This document shows, piece after piece, positions 33,894-43,386 of a stretch of DNA of 64,000 nucleotides. The position numbers were made by a program, and so were the translations under genes. How positions within the stretch are numbered: position 1 is the first letter of the stretch; every line of letters begins with the position of its first letter. The notes below the pieces were generated by a model that was not told the origin of the DNA, ran no database searches, and saw only the letters and a program-made list of their open reading frames with translations. The stretch is from JAUYQR01 sp050632395 (GTDB lineage Bacteria > Pseudomonadota > Alphaproteobacteria > Rhodobacterales > Rhodobacteraceae). Location: NCBI RefSeq assembly GCF_050632395.1, contig NZ_CP192600.1:806001-870000 (forward strand), given 5' to 3'.

Positions 33894-34538
33894 ATGGCCA
33901 AGCAGCTTCCCTACGCCGCGATGCGGGCGATCTTCACCCGCTTCCAGGAACTGGAACCGGAACCGAAGGGCGAACTTGAACACGTCAACGACTTCACCCT
34001 GCTCGTCGCCGTGGCGCTGTCTGCGCAAGCCACCGACGTCGGCGTGAACAAGGCGACACGGGCGCTGTTCCAGATCGCTGATACCCCGGAAAAGATGCTC
34101 GCCCTGGGCGAGGAACGCCTAACCGAGATGATCAAGACCATCGGCCTTTTCCGCAACAAGGCCAAGAACGTCATCAAACTCAGCCGCATCCTGATCGACC
34201 AATACGAAGGCCAGGTCCCCACCTCGCGCGCCGCGCTGCAATCCTTGCCGGGGGTCGGGCGCAAGACGGCGAACGTGGTTCTCAACATGTGGCACGGCTA
34301 TCCGGCCCAAGCCGTCGACACCCACATCTTCCGCGTCGGCAACCGCAGCGGCATCTGCCCCGGTCGTGACGAATTGGCCGTCGAACGCGCTATCGAAGAC
34401 AACGTGCCCGTCGAATTCCAGCGCCACGCACACCACTGGCTCATCCTGCACGGGCGGTATATCTGCGTCGCGCGCACACCGAAATGCGGCATCTGCCCGA
34501 TCCGGGAGTGGTGCCTTTACGAGGACAAGACCGAATGA
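33894..34538 (+). CDS. nth: Endonuclease III
   Basis: Bifunctional DNA glycosylase/AP lyase for oxidised pyrimidines. The 214 residues contain the helix-hairpin-helix LPGVGRKTANVVLN with the catalytic lysine, the catalytic aspartate in AVDTHIFRV, and the C-terminal [4Fe-4S] cluster C191, C198, C201, C207 (CX6CX2CX5C). ATG at 33894 follows AGAAGG. The stop overlaps the adenosine kinase start. Confidence 0.97.
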   Translation: MAKQLPYAAMRAIFTRFQELEPEPKGELEHVNDFTLLVAVALSAQATDVGVNKATRALFQIADTPEKMLALGEERLTEMIKTIGLFRNKAKNVIKLSRILIDQYEGQVPTSRAALQSLPGVGRKTANVVLNMWHGYPAQAVDTHIFRVGNRSGICPGRDELAVERAIEDNVPVEFQRHAHHWLILHGRYICVARTPKCGICPIREWCLYEDKTE

Positions 34539-35518
34539 AAACCTATCAGGTCGTCGGCATCGGCAACGCCATCGTGGATGTATTCTCCACCGCCGATGAC
34601 AGTTTTCTGGATCTGATGGGCATCCAGAAGGGCATCATGCAGCTTGTGGAACGTGAACGGGGCGAGCTGCTTTACGGCGCGATGACCAACCGCCAGCAGG
34701 CACCGGGCGGGTCAGTCGCCAACACCCTCGCTGGTCTTGGCAACCTCGGCCTGACCACCGCCTTCATCGGCCGCGTGCATGACGATGCCTTGGGCCGCTT
34801 CTACGCCAAGGCGATGGCGGATGAGGGCACCGATTTCGTCAATCCGCCCGTACCCGGTGGCGAACTTCCATCCTCGCGCTCGATGATCTTCGTCAGTCCG
34901 GATGGCGAGCGGTCGATGAACACCTACCTCGGCATTTCGTCCGAACTTGGCCCCGATGACGTTTCCGCATCAGTGGCAGGCAATGCCGAGATCCTGTTCC
35001 TCGAAGGCTATCTCTATGACAAGCCCAAGGGCAAACAGGCGTTCGAACGCGCCGTCCAGCTTTGCCACGCCAAGGGCGGCAAGGCCGGCATCGCGCTTTC
35101 CGACCCGTTCTGCGTCGACCGGCACCGCGACGATTTCCGCCGTCTGGTGAAATCGCTCGACTACGTCATCGGCAACGAACACGAATGGGCCTCGCTCTAT
35201 CAGACCGACCTCTCCGCTGCCCTCGAACAGGCCGCCGCAGATGCGGGCCTCGTGGTCTGCACCCGCTCCGGCCATGATGTGATCGTGGTACGCGGCGGCG
35301 AACAGGTCGTCGTCCCGGTCCACCGCGTGGTTCCCGTCGATGCCACCGGGGCAGGGGACCAGTTCGCCGCCGGCTTCCTGTACGGCATGGCCACCGGCCA
35401 AAGCCTCGCCACCTCGGGACGCATGGGCTGCGTCGCTGCCGCCGAAGTCATCAGCCATTTCGGCGCGCGCCCCGAGGCCGATCTCAAGGCGCTGTTCCGG
35501 AACGAGGGCCTTGTCTGA
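34535..35518 (+). CDS. Adenosine kinase (PfkB/ribokinase family)
   Basis: A 327-residue sugar/nucleoside kinase. The N-terminus GIGNAIVDVFSTADD and GGSVANTLAGLGNLG form the substrate site, and DATGAGDQFAAGFLYG is the PfkB signature 2 with the catalytic aspartate. The adenosine-kinase-like spacing suggests phosphorylation of adenosine, in line with the purine genes in this window, but other ribonucleosides are possible. It overlaps nth by ATGA. Confidence 0.88.
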   Translation: MKTYQVVGIGNAIVDVFSTADDSFLDLMGIQKGIMQLVERERGELLYGAMTNRQQAPGGSVANTLAGLGNLGLTTAFIGRVHDDALGRFYAKAMADEGTDFVNPPVPGGELPSSRSMIFVSPDGERSMNTYLGISSELGPDDVSASVAGNAEILFLEGYLYDKPKGKQAFERAVQLCHAKGGKAGIALSDPFCVDRHRDDFRRLVKSLDYVIGNEHEWASLYQTDLSAALEQAAADAGLVVCTRSGHDVIVVRGGEQVVVPVHRVVPVDATGAGDQFAAGFLYGMATGQSLATSGRMGCVAAAEVISHFGARPEADLKALFRNEGLV

Positions 35519-35524
35519 CCGCCG

Positions 35525-36484
35525 CTAAACCCGGTCGAACCGCCATTCCGTGACCGGCGCGTAAACCTCGCCGGGGGCAAGGTCGATCGGCGGAAATCCC
35601 GCGCGCCCCGGCGCATCCGGCCAAAGCTGTGGCTCGATCGCAAGGCCGCGATAGGCGCTGCGCCCGTCGTAAAGCTGGACCCCCGGCTCCGTTGTGGCAA
35701 CCGTCATCCGCACGCCGGACTTGCCGGTCAGCACCAGCGCCTCGGTCAATGCCCGGCGGGCGTTCGCCAGACAAAAGTTGGTGTCCAGCGGCGGCGCACC
35801 CGGCTCGGCGACCCGTTCTTCGCGAAAATCGAACGCAGTGCCTGCAACCGCCGCAATCTCGCCCGTCGGCGTGACGGCCTCGGTCGTCGGCAGATAATGC
35901 TCCGCCGCGATCCGCAGTCGGTGGCCGGCCCACGACGCACTGCCATCAAGGTTCCAGTAGCTGTGGTTGGCAAAGTTGACCAAGGTCGCACGATCGGTCG
36001 TCACCGCGATCTCCAGCCGCAGCGTCGCCGGCGCAACCACGCTGTAGGTCGCGCGCACCAGCCGGTTGCCCGGAAACCCGCCTTCGCCGTCCGGCAGGGT
36101 CAGCCCCAACGTCACATGAGCGTCAGATCGGTCGATCACCGCCCAGACCTTGCGCTGCGTCCCGGCAGGCCCGGAATGCAGAATCATTGCGCTGCCTGCT
36201 TCGGGCACAAACTGGTGCAGCACCCCACCGATGCTGGCCGCCGATCCGGTGATCCGGTTCGCCACCGGCCCGATCAGCGTGCCGTGGTGCCGCATCGTGG
36301 TTTCATAGAGCGCCGCATCCTCCGACCCGATGGTCAGGCTGTGCGCCACGCCTGCCAGCCAGACACCCTGCAACGCCGCACCCAGCGTCAGGATGCTGGC
36401 CTTGAGGTCGCCCGCCGCAAGGATGATGCGGTCAATGGGCAACCCCGCACTGGTTGTGCCGATCGTCTCGGTGCCGGATTGCAT
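35525..36484 (-). CDS. Aldose 1-epimerase (galactose mutarotase)
   Basis: Interconverts the anomers of hexoses. The 319 residues have the mutarotase pattern: GPVANRI near residue 70, the catalytic histidine in NFANHSYWNLDG, and EPQLWPDA near the end. ATG at 36484 follows AAGGGG. It converges on the adenosine kinase gene with six bases between the stops and no terminator. Confidence 0.92.
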   Translation of the reverse strand: MQSGTETIGTTSAGLPIDRIILAAGDLKASILTLGAALQGVWLAGVAHSLTIGSEDAALYETTMRHHGTLIGPVANRITGSAASIGGVLHQFVPEAGSAMILHSGPAGTQRKVWAVIDRSDAHVTLGLTLPDGEGGFPGNRLVRATYSVVAPATLRLEIAVTTDRATLVNFANHSYWNLDGSASWAGHRLRIAAEHYLPTTEAVTPTGEIAAVAGTAFDFREERVAEPGAPPLDTNFCLANARRALTEALVLTGKSGVRMTVATTEPGVQLYDGRSAYRGLAIEPQLWPDAPGRAGFPPIDLAPGEVYAPVTEWRFDRV

Positions 36485-36544
36485 GATGTCCCCTTGCGCT
36501 GATCTCGCAGGGATGGCCGCGACGGCCGTGCGGGTCAAGCCCGA

Positions 36545-37441
36545 TCAGGGTGCCTTGCAGGCAAGCAGCGTGTCCGCGATCCCGGTCAGCAATGCAGCGT
36601 AGGCTCCGGCACCCGTTTCCAGCGACGACCCGACCGGGTCAAGCGCCCCGCCGATCACCGCGCCAGTGCCATCCGCTACCTGCATCACCAGCGCCGGATC
36701 ATGCTGCACCTCGGGGAAGATGCACTCAACCGACCCGTCGTCCAGCATGGCGCGGATCTCGCTCAACCGTGCGGCGCCGGGGTCGGCGGCATCGCCCAGC
36801 GCGATGCTGCCCGCAGTGGCAAGCCCGTAATGGGCGGTGAAATAACCGTAGGCATCGTGAAAGGTCACAAAGGCGCGGTCCTTCACTGGCGCAAGCCGGG
36901 CGGTCAGGTCCGCATCCATCGCCTTGACCCCTGCCGTCGCATTGGCCGCATTGGTCGCATAGGTCGCGGCATTCGCCGGATCCAGCCGCGAAAGCTCTGC
37001 TGCGATCAGACCAAGCCAGACCACCGCGTTGTCGGGGTCCAGCCAGGCGTGGGGGTCGTGCGCCCCGTGGTCATGGTCATGCCCGTCGTCCTGCGCTTCA
37101 GCCTCGCCATAGCCAATGGTCACCGTCCCCGGCGCATCCAACAGCGCCAGCGCCGCCGCACCCTCCGGCCTGTTCGCCAGCGCGGTCTCCAGCCACGGCG
37201 TCAGTTCCGGCCCGATCCACACCACAAGCCCCGCCTCCGCCACCGCTCCCGCCTGACTTGGGCGCAACTGGAAATCATGCTCGTCCGCCCCTTTCGCCAG
37301 CAGCAGCACCGGGCTGCCAAGATTGCCCATCACCTGCGCCACCAGCGATTGCACCGGCGGAATGTCTGTCACGACCGATGGCACTTCGGCAAATGCAGGC
37401 AGGGCGATGCTGGCCATCAGGGCCGTAATGATATAACGCAT
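36545..37441 (-). CDS. znuA: Zinc ABC transporter substrate-binding protein ZnuA
   Basis: Periplasmic zinc receptor of the ZnuABC importer. The 298 residues have a signal peptide (MRYIITALMASIALPAFA), the metal histidines in GADEHDFQL, HDPHAWLDP and FVTFHDAYGYF, and a His/Asp-rich loop (DDGHDHDHGAHDPH) typical of high-affinity zinc chaperoning. Divergent from zur-znuC-znuB with a Zur-like box between them. Confidence 0.95.
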   Translation of the reverse strand: MRYIITALMASIALPAFAEVPSVVTDIPPVQSLVAQVMGNLGSPVLLLAKGADEHDFQLRPSQAGAVAEAGLVVWIGPELTPWLETALANRPEGAAALALLDAPGTVTIGYGEAEAQDDGHDHDHGAHDPHAWLDPDNAVVWLGLIAAELSRLDPANAATYATNAANATAGVKAMDADLTARLAPVKDRAFVTFHDAYGYFTAHYGLATAGSIALGDAADPGAARLSEIRAMLDDGSVECIFPEVQHDPALVMQVADGTGAVIGGALDPVGSSLETGAGAYAALLTGIADTLLACKAP

Positions 37442-37481
37442 GATCCGGGCTTTCCCTTTGCTTATGGATCGCCTATTGAAT

Positions 37482-37494
37482 GTAATATCATAAC
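37482..37494. promoter_or_regulatory. Zur box between znuA and zur
   Basis: GTAATATCATAAC is an imperfect palindrome with half-sites GTAAT and ATAAC, close to the AT-rich Zur operators known from alphaproteobacteria. It lies in the 69-base divergent region, so one site could repress both znuA and zur-znuC-znuB when zinc is plentiful. Confidence 0.6.
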
Positions 37495-37510
37495 AAGTCA
37501 AGGCGCGAAG

Positions 37511-38005
37511 ATGCCAACACCCCACCCCAGTGTCGATCTGGCCTTTGCCCGGCACGACCACGCCCATTGCACGGCCGATGCCATGGCGCGCGCCGACGCG
37601 ATCTGTGCCGAGGCCGGCGCGCGGCTGACCCCGGTCCGCCGTCGCGTGCTGGAAATCTTGCTGGAGGAGCACCGCGCGCTTGGTGCCTATGACGTGCTGA
37701 ACCGACTGGCTGCCGAAGGTTTCGGCAACCAGCCCCCCGTGGTCTACCGCGCGCTGGATTTCCTTGTTGATCAAGGTCTTGCCCACCGTATCCAGCGCCT
37801 CAACGCTTTCACCGCCTGCACCCATCCCGGTGAAGGGCACCAGCCGGTGTTCCTGATCTGCCGCAGCTGTTCCGCCGTGGCCGAGGCCGCAGCCGCCCCG
37901 GTGCGCAAGGCGCTCGACGGGGCCGCCAAGGGCCTTGGCTTCGTAATCGAAGGCTCCACCATCGAGGCGATCGGCCTCTGCCCCGCCTGCCGCGAGGCCT
38001 CATGA
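37511..38005 (+). CDS. zur: Zinc uptake regulator Zur (Fur family)
   Basis: A 164-residue Fur-family repressor. The helix-turn-helix is around LTPVRRRVLEILLEEHRALGA and PPVVYRALDFLVDQGL; CRSCSAVAE and CPAC form the structural zinc site near the C-terminus. The N-terminus has extra histidines (HPSVDLAFARHDHAHC). Context with znuA/C/B supports Zur over Fur or Mur. Its stop overlaps znuC. Confidence 0.93.
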   Translation: MPTPHPSVDLAFARHDHAHCTADAMARADAICAEAGARLTPVRRRVLEILLEEHRALGAYDVLNRLAAEGFGNQPPVVYRALDFLVDQGLAHRIQRLNAFTACTHPGEGHQPVFLICRSCSAVAEAAAAPVRKALDGAAKGLGFVIEGSTIEAIGLCPACREAS

Positions 38006-38781
38006 GCCTGATCGCCGCCGATCACATCTGCGTCCGCTACGGCGAGACCGAGGTCTTGCACGATGTGACGCTTTCGATTGCCCCGGCCGAGATCGTGACG
38101 ATTCTCGGCCCCAACGGTTCGGGTAAATCCACGCTGCTCCGTGCGCTTCTGGGCATCGTCCCGGTGGCCGAAGGCCGGGTCACGCGCGCCGATGGCCTGC
38201 GTCTCGGCTACGTGCCGCAGCGCCTGCACATCGACCGCTCGATGCCGCTGACCGTGCGTCGTTTCCTGTCCTTGCCGCAGCGGGTTGCCGACAGCGCGGC
38301 CGAAACGGCGCTGGACCGCGTCGGCATGCCCGGCTTCGGAATGCGCCAGATGACCGAGCTTTCGGGCGGCCAGATGCAGCGCGCGCTTCTGGCCCGCGCC
38401 CTTCTTTCCAACCCGCAGCTTCTGGTGCTGGACGAGCCGACCCAAGGTCTCGACCAGCCCGGCGAGGCGAGCTTTTATCGCCTGATCGAGGCCGTTCGGC
38501 AGGACACCGGCGCCGCGGTCCTGATGGTCAGCCACGATCTCCATGTCGTCATGGCGGCCAGCGACCGGGTGATCTGCCTTAACGGTCACATCTGCTGCGA
38601 AGGCACGCCCCGCGTCGTGTCCAGCGCCCCGGAATACCGCGCTCTTTTCGGGCTTGGCACCCAAGGCGCGCTGGCGCTTTACCAGCACGTCCACGATCAC
38701 GACCACACGCACGACCACACGCACGATCACACGCACGATCACACCCACGCCCACGATCACCACGAGCACGACCATGCTTGA
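38002..38781 (+). CDS. znuC: Zinc ABC transporter ATP-binding protein ZnuC
   Basis: ATPase of the zinc importer, 259 residues. Walker A is GPNGSGKSTL, the signature LSGGQMQRALLARAL and Walker B LLVLDEPTQGLD. The C-terminal 30 or so residues are an almost pure His-x repeat (HDHTHDHTHDHT), encoded by short tandem DNA repeats near 38697-38765. Overlaps zur and znuB. Confidence 0.95.
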   Translation: MSLIAADHICVRYGETEVLHDVTLSIAPAEIVTILGPNGSGKSTLLRALLGIVPVAEGRVTRADGLRLGYVPQRLHIDRSMPLTVRRFLSLPQRVADSAAETALDRVGMPGFGMRQMTELSGGQMQRALLARALLSNPQLLVLDEPTQGLDQPGEASFYRLIEAVRQDTGAAVLMVSHDLHVVMAASDRVICLNGHICCEGTPRVVSSAPEYRALFGLGTQGALALYQHVHDHDHTHDHTHDHTHDHTHAHDHHEHDHA

Positions 38782-39562
38782 CGATTTCCTCGTCCGCGCC
38801 GGCCTCGCCGGGGTCGGCCTGTCGCTCGCCACCGGGCCCCTCGGCGCCTTCGTCGTCTGGCGCCGCATGGCCTATTTCGGTGATGCCACTGCCCATGCCG
38901 CGATCCTGGGCGTGGCGTTGGCCTTGGCGACCGATCTGCCGATCATCGCCGGCACCCTCGTCGTGGCCCTCGCAATGGCCGTAACGGTCGCGACCCTCGC
39001 CGCGCGCGGCTGGGCGATGGACACCACGCTGGGCGTCCTCGCCCACTCCGCGCTGGCCTTCGGCCTCGTCGCCGTCAGCTTCTTTCCCGGCGTCCGCACC
39101 GACCTGTCCGCCTACCTCTTCGGCGACATCCTCGCCGTCAGCCGCGCCGACCTTGCGCTGATCTGGGGCGGCGCGCTGGCGGTCGCCGCGTTGATCGCCT
39201 GGCGCTGGCAGCGGCTTCTGACCGCCACCCTCAGCGAAGACCTTGCCCACGCCGCCGGGATCCGCCCGGAACGCGAACGCATGGTGCTGGTCCTCGCCCT
39301 CGCCGTCGTGGTCGCCGTGTCGCTCAAGGTGGTCGGCGCGCTTTTGATTGCCGCGCTCCTCATCATCCCCGCCGCCGCCGCACGCGGCCTTGCCCGGAAC
39401 CCCGAAGCGATGGCCGTCATGGCCACCGTGATCGGCGCCCTTGCCGCCATCGCCGGCCTTGCGCTGTCGCTGTGGCAAGATACCCCGGCCGGCCCGTCGA
39501 TCATCGTCGCCGCCGCCGTTCTTTTTGCCGCCAGCGCCAGTCTCGGCCGCATGCGGGGCTGA
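38774..39562 (+). CDS. znuB: Zinc ABC transporter permease ZnuB
   Basis: Inner-membrane permease of the ABC-3 family, 262 residues with about eight hydrophobic segments. The region FGDATAHAAILGVALAL and the KVVGALLIAALLIIPAAAARGLA motif are family hallmarks. The ATG at 38774 overlaps the znuC stop by eight bases. It ends the zinc operon; no terminator was seen. Confidence 0.95.
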   Translation: MLDDFLVRAGLAGVGLSLATGPLGAFVVWRRMAYFGDATAHAAILGVALALATDLPIIAGTLVVALAMAVTVATLAARGWAMDTTLGVLAHSALAFGLVAVSFFPGVRTDLSAYLFGDILAVSRADLALIWGGALAVAALIAWRWQRLLTATLSEDLAHAAGIRPERERMVLVLALAVVVAVSLKVVGALLIAALLIIPAAAARGLARNPEAMAVMATVIGALAAIAGLALSLWQDTPAGPSIIVAAAVLFAASASLGRMRG

Positions 39563-39662
39563 GATAAAAGCGCATCAATCGGGAAATTGTCCGAGCGTTG
39601 CCCGAAGGTTGCCCGAATCTGTCGCTAGACGGCAGGTCACAGCAATAAAAGGTGCGCATCAC

Positions 39663-40694
39663 GTGCTTCGCTTGATCGGCTTAATCTGCATGGCGACCCT
39701 TGGCATCGGCGGCTTTCTCTACGTCGATTTCACCTCAGCCAAGCGCAACGCGGGCACCGCTGACGGGCAGGGCCTGACCGTCAGCGCCTACCTCGGCGGC
39801 TTCACCGAACGGCTGACCGGCATCGGCTCCAGCGCCTCCAGCGCCTCGGGCCTGCCCTCTGGTCTTGCCCAGATGCTGCCCGCAGCCCCCGAAGGCTGGA
39901 CCGTGCGCCCCACCGTGCCCGAAGACACCGAACCGTTCCTCGCCAAGTCGAAGAACGCGGAAACCGACGCCGCCGCCGACTACATCGCCGCCGTCGCCAC
40001 CGAGGCGTCCGGCAAGGGGCTTACCCAAGCCGCGCTCACCTATGAAAATGGCGAACGCCGGGTGATCTTTCAGGCCGTGCGCTACCCCAACACGATCTTC
40101 ACCAGCTTCACGGCAATGCAGCAGCGCATGGAACTGCAGATGCAAGGCGCAATGTTCCGTCCGACGCCCTTCATGACGGTGCGTGGCCTCGACGTGACCG
40201 AAGACCTGCTGCCCAAGGGCATGCGCGCGCGCTATTTCCTCGCTAATGTCGGCGCGCAGATCCAGATTCGCGTTCTCGCCTCGCAGCGGATGCGCGACGA
40301 GGACCTGGTGGCGTTCTTCCAGACGCTGCACGTCAAGGCGATGAATGCTTCGGTCGTCGACAAGGTCGCCGGGCTTGGCGACGTGCCGGTGATCGTTCTG
40401 GCCTCCGCTCTCGACGAAGCTACCCGTGAAGCGTTCGAGGCCGACCGCGCCGCCCGCGCCGAAGCCGAGGCCGCCGAACGCGACGCCGACCTTCAGGCCG
40501 CCGAAGCCGAGGCTGCGAAGGCTGCCGAAGCGCAAGGCGATGCGCCGCCCAAGGAAGATGCCGCCGCTGACGCCAGCGTTCTGAAAGGCGAAGGCCGGCT
40601 TGAACTGCAAGGCAAGGCCGCCGGCGCCGGATGCGGCGAACGGGCGGGCGGCAAGTTCTGCTCGGTCGCACCACCCCCCGCCGAAGGCGAGTAG
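39663..40694 (+). CDS. Hypothetical membrane-anchored protein with Ala/Glu-rich coil
   Basis: A 343-residue protein that I do not recognise. It starts at GTG (39663) with AAAAGGTG eight bases upstream. An N-terminal hydrophobic anchor (about 3-22) precedes an exported or soluble region; an Ala/Glu-rich coiled coil covers about 260-300, and the last 40 residues hold two cysteines. No catalytic motif is seen. Context with znuB upstream and a dehydrogenase downstream gives no firm hint. Confidence 0.75.
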   Translation: MLRLIGLICMATLGIGGFLYVDFTSAKRNAGTADGQGLTVSAYLGGFTERLTGIGSSASSASGLPSGLAQMLPAAPEGWTVRPTVPEDTEPFLAKSKNAETDAAADYIAAVATEASGKGLTQAALTYENGERRVIFQAVRYPNTIFTSFTAMQQRMELQMQGAMFRPTPFMTVRGLDVTEDLLPKGMRARYFLANVGAQIQIRVLASQRMRDEDLVAFFQTLHVKAMNASVVDKVAGLGDVPVIVLASALDEATREAFEADRAARAEAEAAERDADLQAAEAEAAKAAEAQGDAPPKEDAAADASVLKGEGRLELQGKAAGAGCGERAGGKFCSVAPPPAEGE

Positions 40695-40826
40695 CGACCC
40701 GACGCCGCGCCCCACGCCGCGCAAAGACAAGTGCATGTCGTTTTCTGACGCCAAAGGTCGGGTGGACTTGCCCGGTTTGCCGCCCGTCTGGCAGATAGGG
40801 GCAAAGCTTGTCCGGGAGTCCGCAGA

Positions 40827-43325
40827 ATGAAAACGCATGTCAAAGCATTGGTCGTCGGTGGCGGCGCGGTGGGCACCGGGATCGCCTATCACCTCGCCAA
40901 GGCCGGATGGGACACCATGCTCGTTGAACGTGACGAGCTTACCGCAGGCTCCACCTGGCACGCGGCGGGGCTTCTGCCCCTGTTCAACATGTCCTACGCC
41001 ACGACCCACATCCACAAATACAGCGTCGATTTCTACAAGGGGCTCGAGGCGGAGACCGGCCTCAACCCCGGCTTCTACGTCGTCGGCAACCTGCGCATGG
41101 CCCAGCGGCAGGAACGCATGGACGAATACATGCTCTATTCCTCGGTCGCCGAAACCGCCGGGGTCTACCATGAATTCCTGACGCCCAAGGAAATGAAGGA
41201 CCGCTGGCCCTTGCTGCGCACCGAAGATCTTGTCGGCGCGCTCTACCACCCGCAAGACGGCTACATCAATCCGGCCGACGTGACCCAAGCGATGGCCAAG
41301 GGCGCCCGCGCCTTCGGCTGCACGTTTGAACGCAAGGTGCAGGTCGATGGCTATCGCTGGACCGGCTCCGAATGGATCGTGTCCTGCACCCGCATGGTGG
41401 AAACCGGCGGCCGCCTCGTGCCTTCGGATGACAAGTTCGAGATCACCGCCGAACATGTCGTGACCGCCACCGGCAACCACGCGCAACGCACCGCCCGCCT
41501 CCTTGGCATCAAGATCCCCGCGATCCCGGTCGAGCATCAGTACATCGTCACCGAACCCGACCCCGCCCTCGTCGAATGGCGCAAGACCAACCCGCAGCAC
41601 CCGGTCCTGCGTGACGCCGACGCAAAGTGGTATGTCCGTGAAGAACGCGGCGGCTGGATACTAGGGCCTTATGAATATGGCGCCCCCGCCCGCTTCCCCT
41701 ACGAGGTGCCGGAAAGCTTCCGTGCCGACCTCTTCCCGCTCGATCTTGAGCGGATCGAGGCGGAATACATGTCAATGATCCACCGCCTGCCGTCCTCGGA
41801 AACCGTTGGCCTGAAAGACGATTTCAACGGCCCGATTTGCTACACCCCTGACGGCAACCCCCTCGTCGGCCCGGCCCCCGGCCTGCGCAACATGTGGCTG
41901 GCCGAGGGGTTCAGCTTCGGCATCACCGCCGCGGGCGGCACCGGCTACTACCTCGCGCAACTCATGACCCAAGGCGAAGCCGAGATCGACATGGCCTCGC
42001 TTGACCCCAAGCGCTACGGCAGTTGGATGACCACGGAATATGCAGCTCGGAAGAACGAGGAGTGCTACAACCACGTCTTCATCCTGCACCACCCCGATGA
42101 GGAACGCGAAGCCTGCCGCCCCTTGCGCACCGCGCCCGTCTACGACCGCCAAAAGGCGCTCGGCGCGCAGTTCGGCCAAGTGAACGGCTGGGAACGCCCG
42201 ATCTACTACGGCCCGAAAGACGCACCGGAAACCTTCGACCATGACAGCCGCTCGTTCCGTCGCGGCGCGTGGTGGCCCTTCGCTGTTGATGAGGCGAAGG
42301 CGATCCGCGAAACCGCCGGCCTGATTGACGCCACCGCCTTCACCAAGCACATCGTGCGCGGCCCCGGTGCGACCGCCTTCCTCGACTGGTTCACCTGCAA
42401 CGCGCTGCCGAAGGTCGGCCGCATCAACCTGACCTACGCCCTCACTCCGCACGGCACCACCCGCACCGAATACACCATCGTCCGCAACGGCGAGAACGAC
42501 TACTACCTCGTCTCCGCCGGGGCATGGACGGCCTATGATGCCGATTACCTGCGCCAAAGTGCCGAAGATTTCATGGGGCGCGGTGGCGGCTACATCGACA
42601 TCCACGACGTCACCACGCAATGGGGCGTCTTCGCCCTTGCAGGCCCGAACTCCCGCAAGATCCTGCGCGAAATCGTCAAGGACGCCGATCCTGACACCGT
42701 CCTGTCGAACAAGCGCTTCCCCTGGCTTTCCGCCCGCAAGCTCGAACTCGGCATGTGCCCGGTCAACGCGATCCGCGTCGCCTACACCGGCGAACTTGGC
42801 TGGGAACTCCACCACCCGATCGAGATGCAGCGTTACCTTTGGGACCAGCTTCTTGCCGCTGGCGAAAAGCACGGGATGAAACTGGTCGGTGCGCGCGCCC
42901 AGAACTGGCTTCGCCAAGAAAAATCCTACCGCGCCTTCGGCAACGAACTTGGCCGCGACGCCACGCCCTTGGAGGCCGCGCTCGACCGCTTCGTCGATCT
43001 TTCAAAGGATTTCCAAGGGAAGGACGCGATGCTGAAAACCGGCATCCGCTCCAAATGCTGCACCCTCCTGATCGACGGCCCCGCCGACGCTGATCCGTGG
43101 GGCAAGGAAGCCCTTCTCCTCAACGGCGAGAAGATCGGCCGCCTCACCTCCGGCGGCTATTCCGTCGCCTTCGGCAAGCAGATCGGAATGGGCTACGTCC
43201 GCCCCGATCTGGCCGAGGTCGGAACCCGCCTCAAGGTCAAGATGTTGCTCAAGGAATGGGACGCCGTGGTTGTCGAAGACAGCCCCTTCGATCCCACGAA
43301 CGCGCGCATCCGTGTGGATGGCTGA
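40827..43325 (+). CDS. FAD-dependent dehydrogenase with GcvT domains (dimethylglycine/sarcosine dehydrogenase type)
   Basis: An 832-residue enzyme: N-terminal DAO-type FAD domain (GGGAVG at 11-16; TWHAAG with H45, the position of the covalent flavin histidine in dimethylglycine dehydrogenase), then a GcvT folate-binding domain and GcvT C-terminal barrel (from about 430). It should demethylate an N-methylated glycine such as dimethylglycine or sarcosine and pass the one-carbon unit to tetrahydrofolate. The precise substrate is not fixed by sequence. Confidence 0.9.
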   Translation: MKTHVKALVVGGGAVGTGIAYHLAKAGWDTMLVERDELTAGSTWHAAGLLPLFNMSYATTHIHKYSVDFYKGLEAETGLNPGFYVVGNLRMAQRQERMDEYMLYSSVAETAGVYHEFLTPKEMKDRWPLLRTEDLVGALYHPQDGYINPADVTQAMAKGARAFGCTFERKVQVDGYRWTGSEWIVSCTRMVETGGRLVPSDDKFEITAEHVVTATGNHAQRTARLLGIKIPAIPVEHQYIVTEPDPALVEWRKTNPQHPVLRDADAKWYVREERGGWILGPYEYGAPARFPYEVPESFRADLFPLDLERIEAEYMSMIHRLPSSETVGLKDDFNGPICYTPDGNPLVGPAPGLRNMWLAEGFSFGITAAGGTGYYLAQLMTQGEAEIDMASLDPKRYGSWMTTEYAARKNEECYNHVFILHHPDEEREACRPLRTAPVYDRQKALGAQFGQVNGWERPIYYGPKDAPETFDHDSRSFRRGAWWPFAVDEAKAIRETAGLIDATAFTKHIVRGPGATAFLDWFTCNALPKVGRINLTYALTPHGTTRTEYTIVRNGENDYYLVSAGAWTAYDADYLRQSAEDFMGRGGGYIDIHDVTTQWGVFALAGPNSRKILREIVKDADPDTVLSNKRFPWLSARKLELGMCPVNAIRVAYTGELGWELHHPIEMQRYLWDQLLAAGEKHGMKLVGARAQNWLRQEKSYRAFGNELGRDATPLEAALDRFVDLSKDFQGKDAMLKTGIRSKCCTLLIDGPADADPWGKEALLLNGEKIGRLTSGGYSVAFGKQIGMGYVRPDLAEVGTRLKVKMLLKEWDAVVVEDSPFDPTNARIRVDG

Positions 43326-43386
43326 CCGGCGGCCCGCTTGACGCAGCCCAGGCCCGGCCCCACCTGAGGCCGGGCAGGGGGATGGC

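Noticed and set aside
38697..38765. CRISPR-like array
   Set aside because: Short direct repeats without spacers; they encode the His-rich tail of ZnuC.
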